Source of the DNA: Bacteroidetes bacterium UBA1312
GTDB taxonomy: Bacteria > Bacteroidota > Bacteroidia > Chitinophagales > Chitinophagaceae
Assembly: GCA_002307135.1 (NCBI GenBank)
Contig: DBTQ01000023.1
Location: 1 to 64,000, forward strand
Length of the DNA: 64,000 bases
Direction: 5' to 3'
A program made the position numbers and the translations under genes. The notes beneath the pieces were generated by a model. The model had not been told where the DNA came from. It worked only from the letters and a program-made list of their open reading frames with translations, and searched no databases. Every line of letters starts with the position of its first letter. Within the stretch, counting starts at the first letter, position 1. This document shows, in pieces, positions 1 to 6,121 of this stretch.

Positions 1-369
1 TTTGTATTGACCCGCCGGTACCATCTGGAAGCGTTGGATGATGTCAAAGTAGTCCGCGTGCATTTTGTGGGTACTGACTGCTTTGGCAAATGGCAGATCC
101 ACATAACCAACTCCAGGGTGTATCCGGATGCCTTCAAAGGTCAGGTCGTATAGATGAAGACTGTCTTTGGAATTTAACATATAGTAGCAGTCTATATGGA
201 TGTCCACTACGGTATCAATGGTCGTACGGTACGATAAGCGTTGCGTAAATTTATGCTCTGCACTACTCATAGGATATTCTATACTCAATAGCGTACTGTC
301 TGACATGCTCTTACCCGACACATGGCCTGCGGATAAAAGGATGAATAAACAGCAGATTAAGCGGGGCAT
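1..369 (-). CDS. secreted protein, N-terminal part (cut by window edge)
   Basis: A leftward reading frame starts at an ATG whose complement is at 367-369 and stays open to the window edge, giving 123 residues. It begins with a signal-peptide-like stretch (MPRLICCLFILLSAGHVSG) and continues with a soluble, probably beta-rich segment containing several short hydrophobic strands and the end motif MVPAGQYK. I do not recognise the family. The G+C content is visibly higher than in the island to the right, so this is probably the resident chromosome. The C-terminus is missing, so no function can be assigned. Confidence 0.6.
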   Translation of the reverse strand, partial: MPRLICCLFILLSAGHVSGKSMSDSTLLSIEYPMSSAEHKFTQRLSYRTTIDTVVDIHIDCYYMLNSKDSLHLYDLTFEGIRIHPGVGYVDLPFAKAVSTHKMHADYFDIIQRFQMVPAGQYK

Positions 370-742
370 AAATGGGTAAAGATGGCTTTAAATATCTATT
401 AACAATCTTACAAATGTTAAACCAAATCTTTAAAAAACAAATTTTTTAGTTAAAATATTTTACCATTAGTTAATTACAATGTATCTTTAATTTCCTTGTT
501 TTGGGGAATGTATTGAAATGGGATGTAATAACCAAAAAGAGTTTACAAGCGGTCAAAAAAGCCACTTTAACGGTAAAACAAGTACTGGAATGAATATAAT
601 TTACCCAAAAATCACACGAGGATATTTACCATAAAATAGGCAAAAGAAATTTTAAAAAAGGCAAAAAAATACCCTACTACCCTATTGCAACTGTAAGTAC
701 CAAAAAGTATCCATATCCGGTTAAAATTTTAATAATCACCCA
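370..742. other. AT-rich intergenic region, no gene seen
   Basis: This 373-bp stretch separates the leftward secreted protein from the rightward HU-like gene, so it should hold two divergent promoters. It is rich in A and T runs and has stop codons in all frames. I see no hairpin with a T run and no RNA-like structure. A purine-rich run at about 640-670 precedes the HU gene by some 80 bp. Confidence 0.5.
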
Positions 743-1033
743 ATGACAAAAGCTGACCTAATAGAAATAATTTCTGGTAAAACCGGTATCGCCAAAGTCG
801 ATGTTTTAGTTATTCTGGAAAGTTATTTTGTCGAAGTAAAAGAAACGGCTTTGTCAGGTGAAGCCGTTAACGTCCGTACATTCGGCACATTCACTACCAA
901 AAAGAGAGCCGCCAAAAAAGGACGGAACATCGTCCGACAAACTGAAGTCTTCATTCCTGCACACTATATCCCCTATTTTAAGCCGGCTAAAGAATTTATG
1001 GTAGCACTTAAATCTGTACCGATAAAAAAGTAA
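743..1033 (+). CDS. HU/IHF-family DNA-bending protein
   Basis: The 96-residue protein has the standard length and layout of HU/IHF proteins. It opens with the helical dimerisation segment (TKADLIEIISGKTGIAK), follows with the core motif VNVRTFGTFTTKKRAAKKGRN (V-x-x-x-x-F-G-x-F) and a long beta-arm region, and ends with FKPAKEF, matching the usual F-K-P-x-K-x-L/F signature. It should bind and bend DNA as a dimer in the nucleoid. The arm tip reads VFIPAHYIPYF rather than the typical R-N-P-x-T-G, so the intercalating proline is present but its surroundings differ, as in many Bacteroidota HU paralogues. It stands alone, with no operon partner. IHF-like proteins often assist tyrosine recombinases, but a link to the nearby island is only an inference. 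Confidence 0.9.
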   Translation: MTKADLIEIISGKTGIAKVDVLVILESYFVEVKETALSGEAVNVRTFGTFTTKKRAAKKGRNIVRQTEVFIPAHYIPYFKPAKEFMVALKSVPIKK

Positions 1034-1497
1034 GTTTTGGACAAACGAAAAAGGAACTTTATACTCAGGCTAAGTATCGTTGGGCTAGCGATGCTATTGA
1101 CCATATTTATTATGATAGGTTTATCCTGAAGATATAAACAGTACTTTTGAAGATACTCCCGCAGCTCAGTTGATCAATGGGGGTAATAAAGTGTATAGAC
1201 TGTTGTAATATGGCGCGCTCGGAAGTAAAATTGAGCTTATCGTATTCCCTTTCCGCAGCCGATACCTCCAATTGCATCATGTCAAATAACGGAATTATAA
1301 AATTTTAAATGAAAGCGATCACCCGTACTGTTTGGATCTTATCACTTGTCAGCTTATTTACCGATACTGAAAGTGACCTACTCAATGTTTTCAATACTTT
1401 CAGAATATTGAGGGACAACAGGCGGACACAATGTGTGAAAACATACACTTTTAAAGGCAGGAAAAGGCAATTTCAATTACGAATTAGCAATTACGAA
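1034..1497. other. intergenic region with a short leftward ORF, probably decayed
   Basis: This 464-bp region has no convincing gene. The best reading frame is leftward at 1110-1280 (56 codons, starting MMQLEVSAAEREYDKLN), which has a plausible amphipathic helix but no recognisable family; it may be a remnant. A 76-codon rightward frame at 1309-1539 runs into the 3' end of hipT and ends in low-complexity sequence, so I do not accept it. Base composition drops to island-like A+T richness at about 1.44 kb. Confidence 0.35.
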
Positions 1498-1500
1498 TTA
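1474..1500. repeat. tandem 13-bp direct repeat at the hipT stop codon
   Basis: CAATTACGAATTA occurs at 1474-1486 and again, identically, at 1488-1500 with one base between. The second copy contains the hipT stop codon (complement of 1498-1500). Tandem units of this AATTACGAATTA type are common between Bacteroidota genes; here they mark the left limit of the AT-rich accessory region. Confidence 0.7.
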
Positions 1501-2454
1501 CGTTTTTTGGAAGAGATTATTATGCTTAGTTTGAATTAGTTGAATATAGCTTTTTTGCATTGCTTTTGATAAATAACTTTGCTTGATAAATTCAATCCAA
1601 ATGGGTAATGCTTTTTCAAATTTAATGTAAATGCTTTCTAAAACCTTTGTATTTATACCTATACTTAATGCTAAAGTATCAAATTCTTTTTTCTTTAATC
1701 GGCTTTTCTTTCCGTTAATGGTTAGTGCGGTTTCTTCTTTGTCATCGGTAATTACTAACGCAGTACTTACTAAATCATAAGCAGGAGATAATTCAAATTC
1801 GCCTAAAGCATTTTCTAATAAAGCAAAATTCTTCAAGTGCATATCTGCATTGCCTGTGAGATAACAAAACAAAACCAACTCAAATAATCGCAATGTTTCC
1901 AAGCCTTTATTTGTTGTGAATTTTTGAGTGGTTTTAGCCACTTTTTCTATTGACCCTCTGTATTTATGTTCGGTTAAATTTTCGGTTAATTGACAAAAAT
2001 CTTCTAACGCAATTTTCTCTTTTTTGTTTCTATCAAAGCGTTTGGTTATGTATGCCAGTTCGCCTGATGCTAATTTTATAAGACAATGTTGAGCTGTCTT
2101 TATTTTTACTAAACTTGCCAAATGCATGGTTACATCTTCATTTTGTGGTAGCTCTTTATATTCTGTTGATGGTGGTTTTAAAATATAATTGCCGTGTAAA
2201 CCAACAATAGTAAGTCTTGACAATTCATTTTTATGCTTTTCTAATTCTAATGATAATTTGGGCTGAACACCAGTAACTGCAACACTTTTAATTACAATTT
2301 GCTTGGCTAAATCTTCTAACTGTTTTAGGTTAAAATCAATAATAGGGGCTTGTTTTGTACCAAACATTTTTTTTGCACAAGTGGTATGAAAATCTTGTTC
2401 AGCTTCATTTAGGGCTTGATAACAATAAAAGCAGTTGGTTATCTTACTTTTCAT
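1498..2454 (-). CDS. hipT: HipT/HipA-like serine/threonine kinase toxin
   Basis: This 318-residue protein is the kinase part of a HipA-type toxin. Residues 8-26 hold C-x2-C and H-x2-C (C8, C11, H23, C26), the zinc-binding-like tip seen in many Bacteroidota HipA proteins. The ATP-binding glycine loop is at about 59-68 (AVTGVQPKLS), followed by HGNYILKPP (88-95). The catalytic loop GNADMHLKNF is at 201-210, and the metal-binding SPAYDL at 223-228 serves as the DFG equivalent. It lacks the N-terminal subdomain of full-length HipA, which is encoded separately by the preceding gene. HipA/HipT kinases phosphorylate aminoacyl-tRNA synthetases (GltX for HipA, TrpS for E. coli HipT) and arrest growth; the target here is unknown. 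The gene overlaps hipS by 11 bp, so the two are probably translationally coupled. Confidence 0.85.
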   Translation of the reverse strand: MKSKITNCFYCYQALNEAEQDFHTTCAKKMFGTKQAPIIDFNLKQLEDLAKQIVIKSVAVTGVQPKLSLELEKHKNELSRLTIVGLHGNYILKPPSTEYKELPQNEDVTMHLASLVKIKTAQHCLIKLASGELAYITKRFDRNKKEKIALEDFCQLTENLTEHKYRGSIEKVAKTTQKFTTNKGLETLRLFELVLFCYLTGNADMHLKNFALLENALGEFELSPAYDLVSTALVITDDKEETALTINGKKSRLKKKEFDTLALSIGINTKVLESIYIKFEKALPIWIEFIKQSYLSKAMQKSYIQLIQTKHNNLFQKT

Positions 2455-2770
2455 CTTCTAACGCTTTTATTGATACACAACCGATGCAATCATTACACAA
2501 GGTTAGTAATAGACCAAATCTATCTCTTGCATTAATTTTCCAATTGGCAACCGCTATATTTAATAGCCAACCTTCTGGAATTAAACCATCAAAAAATGGA
2601 AATAAAATTTTGCTTTCAAAAGCCTGTTTTTGAATAGGTAATGTTAGGCTAATTGATTTTGCAAACGATGAAATTAAAAAATTATCATAATATTGAAAAC
2701 TATAACCATCTTCATTTTCTGCAATAATCCCTGCTAAACTGTTTTTGTAATAAACGTTTCCTTTTCTCAT
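2444..2770 (-). CDS. hipS: HipS-like N-terminal subdomain protein (probable antitoxin)
   Basis: The 108-residue protein corresponds to the N-terminal subdomain of HipA as a free-standing chain. Recognisable family features are NSLAGIIAE near the start, YSFQYYDNF (about 23-31), the LP-I segment (about 44-46), FPFFDGLIPEGWLL (about 57-70) and DCIGCVS near the end. In the E. coli HipBST system the small HipS protein, rather than HipB, neutralises HipT; by analogy this protein is the likely antitoxin. It sits between hipB and hipT with overlaps of 4 bp (ATGA) and 11 bp, the arrangement expected for a tripartite operon. A lesser possibility is that a former hipA was split by a frameshift; clean start and stop codons on both halves argue against that. 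Confidence 0.8.
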   Translation of the reverse strand: MRKGNVYYKNSLAGIIAENEDGYSFQYYDNFLISSFAKSISLTLPIQKQAFESKILFPFFDGLIPEGWLLNIAVANWKINARDRFGLLLTLCNDCIGCVSIKALEDEK

Positions 2771-2973
2771 ACTTCTCTATTTTTTATTACACCGACAGAA
2801 GCACCAAATAAAGCTAAAACTTGATTTACTTTATCTAATCTTACTGATTCTTTTCCATTCTCTAATTCTCGTAGAAAACGTAAACCCACACCTGCTTTTT
2901 CAGCTAATTCAGGTTGTGTAAGTTTGAGCAATTTTCGCTTTTCTTGTACAAAATGGGCTATTGAAGTATTCAT
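2767..2973 (-). CDS. hipB: HipB-like XRE-family repressor
   Basis: This 68-residue protein is a single helix-turn-helix domain of the XRE/Cro type (KRKLLKLTQPELAEKAGVGL, then FLRELENGKESVRLD). Its length fits a bare HipB DNA-binding domain with little C-terminal tail. It is the first gene of the hipB-hipS-hipT operon and should repress it by binding the two palindromes just upstream at 2976-2995 and 3016-3035. Its stop overlaps the hipS start by 4 bp. In HipBST systems HipB augments HipS rather than being the sole antitoxin; whether that holds here is inferred from gene order only. Confidence 0.85.
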   Translation of the reverse strand: MNTSIAHFVQEKRKLLKLTQPELAEKAGVGLRFLRELENGKESVRLDKVNQVLALFGASVGVIKNREV

Positions 2974-2975
2974 TA

Positions 2976-2995
2976 TTATACCTTTTAGGGTGCAA
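2976..2995. promoter_or_regulatory. HipB operator-like half-palindrome O1
   Basis: TTATACC, six bases, then GGTGCAA: one perfect and one degenerate half-site of the motif TTATACC-N6-GGTATAA. It lies directly upstream of the hipB start codon (2973) and abuts the -7 promoter box, so binding there would block transcription. Confidence 0.55.
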
Positions 2996-3026
2996 ATTTA
3001 GTGTATTTATTTTAATTATACCTCAA
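2993..3026 (-). promoter_or_regulatory. hip operon promoter, Bacteroidota type
   Basis: On the minus strand a TAAATTTG box (2993-3000) matches the Bacteroidota -7 consensus TAnnTTTG. A TTG (3024-3026) lies 23 bases upstream, within the usual 17-23 spacing. The predicted start of transcription falls only about ten bases before the hipB ATG. Both boxes overlap or abut the operator-like palindromes. Confidence 0.5.
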
Positions 3027-3035
3027 AGGGTATAA
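3016..3035. promoter_or_regulatory. HipB operator-like palindrome O2
   Basis: A perfect inverted repeat of 7 bp, TTATACC-TCAAAG-GGTATAA. E. coli HipB recognises TATCC-N8-GGATA, so the architecture is the same although the bases differ. It lies exactly 40 bp from O1, about four helical turns, so two repressor dimers could bind on the same face of the DNA. The -33 TTG falls in its central spacer. Confidence 0.6.
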
Positions 3036-3212
3036 ATTATTTAAAATAATTAAAATGTAGATAGAGGACTCTTTTTAAGTATGGCTATACTTTGGCGTTT
3101 GTAAGGTACAAATGAGTAACAAATTACCTGAAAACAGAAATTGTTAAAGGTAAATAGCGGTAGTTTCTATATTGCTTTTTATACAATTTTCATTTAAGCC
3201 TTTCTTGATATT

Positions 3213-3731
3213 TTATTCTTTACTTTCCAAAATCATATTCAAAAACGAAGTTGGCTGAAGAAAGTAATTCGGATTTTCGTCAATCTTTTCTTTAATCAAA
3301 ATCAAACCTCCATTTGTATATGATTCCATGGTGTGAATAAGTTGTTTTACGATTTCTTCTTCATCTTTTTCGCCTTTTTCTAATGCAAGAATGTCTATTT
3401 CTGTTTTTGCCACCAAAGCAATGAAGATATTTTCTTGAAGACCAGTAAAATCTTTCCTGTAGGAACTTGTTGTTTTGCTACCCCAATGCTGAATATGGTG
3501 ACTGAAATCTGTTTTCTTTTCTTCGTTCGGAATTGGAGAAAACTCATCATTATATAAGCCTAAAAAGAATGCGTACATATACAGTTCATAGTTTGTACTG
3601 AAATGTTTTCCAAGATTTATTTTTTTCTCTCCTTCTGCACCAAATTTTTGAGAAAGGGAATTAAAGAGTTCTTTATGAACTTCACTATATTTCGGAATTT
3701 TAGTTTTCCATTTATCAAATAAATTTTCCAT
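3213..3731 (-). CDS. small accessory protein of the phosphorothioation operon
   Basis: This 172-residue protein is the last gene of the leftward operon, starting two bases after the SMC-like gene ends. It has no signal peptide or membrane segment. Two features can be pointed to: a helical segment ELYMYAFFLGLYNDEFSPI around residues 48-66, and ESYTNGGLILI around 135-145. Both recall the small proteins annotated as Dnd-system-associated, which carry a conserved A-x-x-L-G segment and a Y-(A/T)-N-G-G motif. I place it there with moderate confidence only. Position and coupling argue that it belongs to the restriction half of the system. No catalytic motif is visible. Confidence 0.6.
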   Translation of the reverse strand: MENLFDKWKTKIPKYSEVHKELFNSLSQKFGAEGEKKINLGKHFSTNYELYMYAFFLGLYNDEFSPIPNEEKKTDFSHHIQHWGSKTTSSYRKDFTGLQENIFIALVAKTEIDILALEKGEKDEEEIVKQLIHTMESYTNGGLILIKEKIDENPNYFLQPTSFLNMILESKE

Positions 3732-3732
3732 A

Positions 3733-5883
3733 CTACAAAGTTATTACCTGCGTGTTTATTGATTTTAAATTGTTTGGGTCAAATGGTCGTTCCAATTTTA
3801 CCCAAAATGCTTTATTTCTTTTTACGTTTTTAAATTCGTCTTTGATTGAAAGTACTTTTGTGTTTTTGTCTGTATAAAGAAAGTCTTTTATCAAAAGAAT
3901 TTTTTGATTGCCTGTATTATAAATCAAATTCAAAAATTGTTCGGTTTTGTTTTCCCCGAATGAAGATGTTGGTGCATCAAATATCATAGGAAATTTTTCT
4001 TCTTGAATTTCTGTTGTTAATTCAGAAATAGCAAACAATATTGAAATGTGCATTGATGTAAGTAACGATTGATTTGGCTTGTAAAATGGTCTCCCTGCTT
4101 CTTGCAATTCAATTTCAACAATCGTTTTATTACTTCTGCGTTTCTTGTTAAATACTATTGTACCTGTAAATGCATCAATGTTAATGTCTTTGAAAATATT
4201 GTTTGATTTTGTTTCAAGTTTTTCAATGAACTCATCAAACTTTTTCTCCTTTGTATCATTAAAAATGGTTTCTATGTCTCTCAAAATTGCTCTTGTTTTA
4301 ATCAAAAATGAGTTTGCAGAACTCAAATCAATTTTATCTTTCTCATCATTTTTATTTTTTAGTTGGCTTTCAATATCTTTCAATTTTGACTCATAATCAA
4401 TTTGTTCTTTGCCTTTCTGTTTCAAATCTCTCTGCCAACCTGTATAATTTTTAAGAACATCATTTAATTTATCTTCCCCAATACTTGAATTACCTAAAAT
4501 TCTTTCTCTTTCTGACCTTTCTTTTTCTAACTGTTCAGTTAGTATTTCAATATCTTTTTTTCGGTCATTATTGAATTCAAATAAATCTTTGATTTGAGTT
4601 CTAACTTCTCTTAATTTCTTTAAGTTGTCTTCGTGGCTTACATTCAAATTTACAAGGCGGTCTGTATAGTTTATTTTAAATAATTGTTCATTAATTCTTG
4701 CTTCGTTTTTGTTAGGTTCTTGTGTTTTTTCGTAAGCGTCAAGACGTTCTTTCATAAAAACGTATGCTTCTGAACCTTTTTTAGCTTCTCTGTTGCAAAC
4801 TTTACAGATTTCAGCGTTAAGCATTTCTTGCATAATTTGCTTTGAAGGAATGTTTGCTGGAAGCGGAATAGTATTATTCAAAAGTTTTGCAAGTGCTTTC
4901 CTTTCACCCTCTTTAATTCCTTGTTCTTTGTCAAATTCTGTTTGTTGCTTCCTTTTTTCAAAACTTAGTTGGTTTATTTTATCAGCAAAGACTTTATGAA
5001 TTGGTTCAAAGTTTACTGCAATCCATCTTTCGTCGAACAAAGAGGTTGTATAATTTTCATCTATTTTTTTAGTTGCATCTGAAATTTTTTCCTCAATACC
5101 TTTTATTCGTTTATTTATAGTATCAAGTGCATCAGCATTATCAACGTATCTTTCAGCAAATTGAAGATTAACTTCCAACTTCTTAATTTCATCAAGGGTT
5201 GAATTTAAGTGAACCTGATAACCTTGCCTTTCCCTTTGAAGTCGGGCAATATCAGCTTCAAGATCTTCGTACAGTCTTTTGTTTTTACTATCCGCTTTTG
5301 TTGAATCTTCAACTGCCTTTTCTGCTTTTTCTCTTAGAAACGCACCCTTTTCAGAGTATTTTTCGTAATGCTTTGCATCAGAAAATAGGTTAATCAAGTT
5401 TGTTAAAGCATCCTCACTTTCAAAAATGTTCAATTCTGATTCCCCTTTAAACATTGAGTACTTTCGAATTTGAAATGGGAAAATGCGGTCTAATAATTTT
5501 TGTCCATCAACTTGTTCCCTTTCGCCTGATTTTGTTTCCTCTATACCTTCTAGCATATAGCTAGCTGTTGAACATTCATTTTCGGCAGTTTTTTTTACAG
5601 TAAATGATTTTGAAATGATTTTCTTTTCATCATATTGCTCAACAGTTATAGCAACACGTACTCTAAATTCTTCTCCTATAACCGTATCATTCAATGTTTT
5701 TGCAGAAACTAATGAATTTAATTCGCTGTTTCTTCCGTTGAACAACCAATCTATGGCTTCAAAAATTTTTGTCTTTCCTTCTCCATTTTCGCCCAAAATA
5801 ATATTCAAACCGTCTGACAATTCGAATTCTTTTACACCGCAATAACAGAGATAATTTTCAATGGATATTTTTTTGATAATCAT
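3733..5883 (-). CDS. DndD/SMC-like coiled-coil ATPase of the phosphorothioation operon
   Basis: The 716-residue protein has an SMC/RecN/Rad50 layout. An N-terminal ATPase lobe carries Walker A GENGEGKT (31-38); two long coiled-coil arms (about 180-275 and 380-560) flank a C-x2-C hook-like centre (C360, C363); and a C-terminal lobe has Walker B FPMIFDAPTSS (631-641). The opening SIENYLCYCGVKEFEL and the overall length match DndD-type proteins. In Dnd systems DndD is a nicking/ATPase partner of modification; in sspBCD-sspFGH cassettes an SMC-like ATPase belongs to the restriction module. Its place downstream of a helicase and a tiny gene fits the second reading (SspH-like), but I cannot align it to prove this. 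It overlaps the 76-residue gene by 4 bp. Confidence 0.8.
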   Translation of the reverse strand: MIIKKISIENYLCYCGVKEFELSDGLNIILGENGEGKTKIFEAIDWLFNGRNSELNSLVSAKTLNDTVIGEEFRVRVAITVEQYDEKKIISKSFTVKKTAENECSTASYMLEGIEETKSGEREQVDGQKLLDRIFPFQIRKYSMFKGESELNIFESEDALTNLINLFSDAKHYEKYSEKGAFLREKAEKAVEDSTKADSKNKRLYEDLEADIARLQRERQGYQVHLNSTLDEIKKLEVNLQFAERYVDNADALDTINKRIKGIEEKISDATKKIDENYTTSLFDERWIAVNFEPIHKVFADKINQLSFEKRKQQTEFDKEQGIKEGERKALAKLLNNTIPLPANIPSKQIMQEMLNAEICKVCNREAKKGSEAYVFMKERLDAYEKTQEPNKNEARINEQLFKINYTDRLVNLNVSHEDNLKKLREVRTQIKDLFEFNNDRKKDIEILTEQLEKERSERERILGNSSIGEDKLNDVLKNYTGWQRDLKQKGKEQIDYESKLKDIESQLKNKNDEKDKIDLSSANSFLIKTRAILRDIETIFNDTKEKKFDEFIEKLETKSNNIFKDINIDAFTGTIVFNKKRRSNKTIVEIELQEAGRPFYKPNQSLLTSMHISILFAISELTTEIQEEKFPMIFDAPTSSFGENKTEQFLNLIYNTGNQKILLIKDFLYTDKNTKVLSIKDEFKNVKRNKAFWVKLERPFDPNNLKSINTQVITL

Positions 5884-6110
5884 ATTGCCTCGTTTAAATA
5901 TTGAGTTACTTGTTGTCTTAAAACTGTATCAGTAACAGGAGTTGTAACATCAAGACCTTCAACTATCAAAGCTATTGCTTTAATAATTGGAATTTGTGAA
6001 TTCAATGCTTCACGAACTGTTACTGGAATATCTGAATCCTTCAATTCATACTTTGATGTAAGTAATTCATGATTCAAAAAACTTTTTAAAATGTCATCTT
6101 TCCTTGCCAT
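5880..6110 (-). CDS. 76-residue protein between helicase and SMC-like ATPase
   Basis: This short, mostly helical, slightly acidic protein (starting MARKDDILKSFLNHELL) has no recognisable domain. It is held between the helicase gene (11-bp gap) and the SMC-like gene (4-bp ATGA overlap), so it is very likely translated as part of the same complex. Its position matches the small middle gene of sspFGH cassettes (sspG). It does not resemble DndE, which is about 110 residues and begins with a different helical motif. Function unknown. Confidence 0.65.
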   Translation of the reverse strand: MARKDDILKSFLNHELLTSKYELKDSDIPVTVREALNSQIPIIKAIALIVEGLDVTTPVTDTVLRQQVTQYLNEAI

Positions 6111-6121
6111 ATAAGAATATT

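Noticed and set aside
1309..1539. Rightward reading frame of 76 codons
   Set aside because: It runs across the end of hipT on the other strand, has low-complexity ends (the tandem AATTACGAATTA repeat is translated in it) and no recognisable domain.
3118..3130. 13-bp match AACAAATTACCTG shared with 23376-23388, considered as attL/attR direct repeats of the island
   Set aside because: A 15-bp match to the 23376 copy also occurs inside the TonB receptor gene (46200-46214), so short matches of this AT-rich sequence arise by chance here; the left copy would also leave hipBST outside without other support.
5880..6110. DndE identity for the 76-residue gene
   Set aside because: Too short and lacking the DndE N-terminal motif; no DndB is present either, so the system is not read as classical Dnd.
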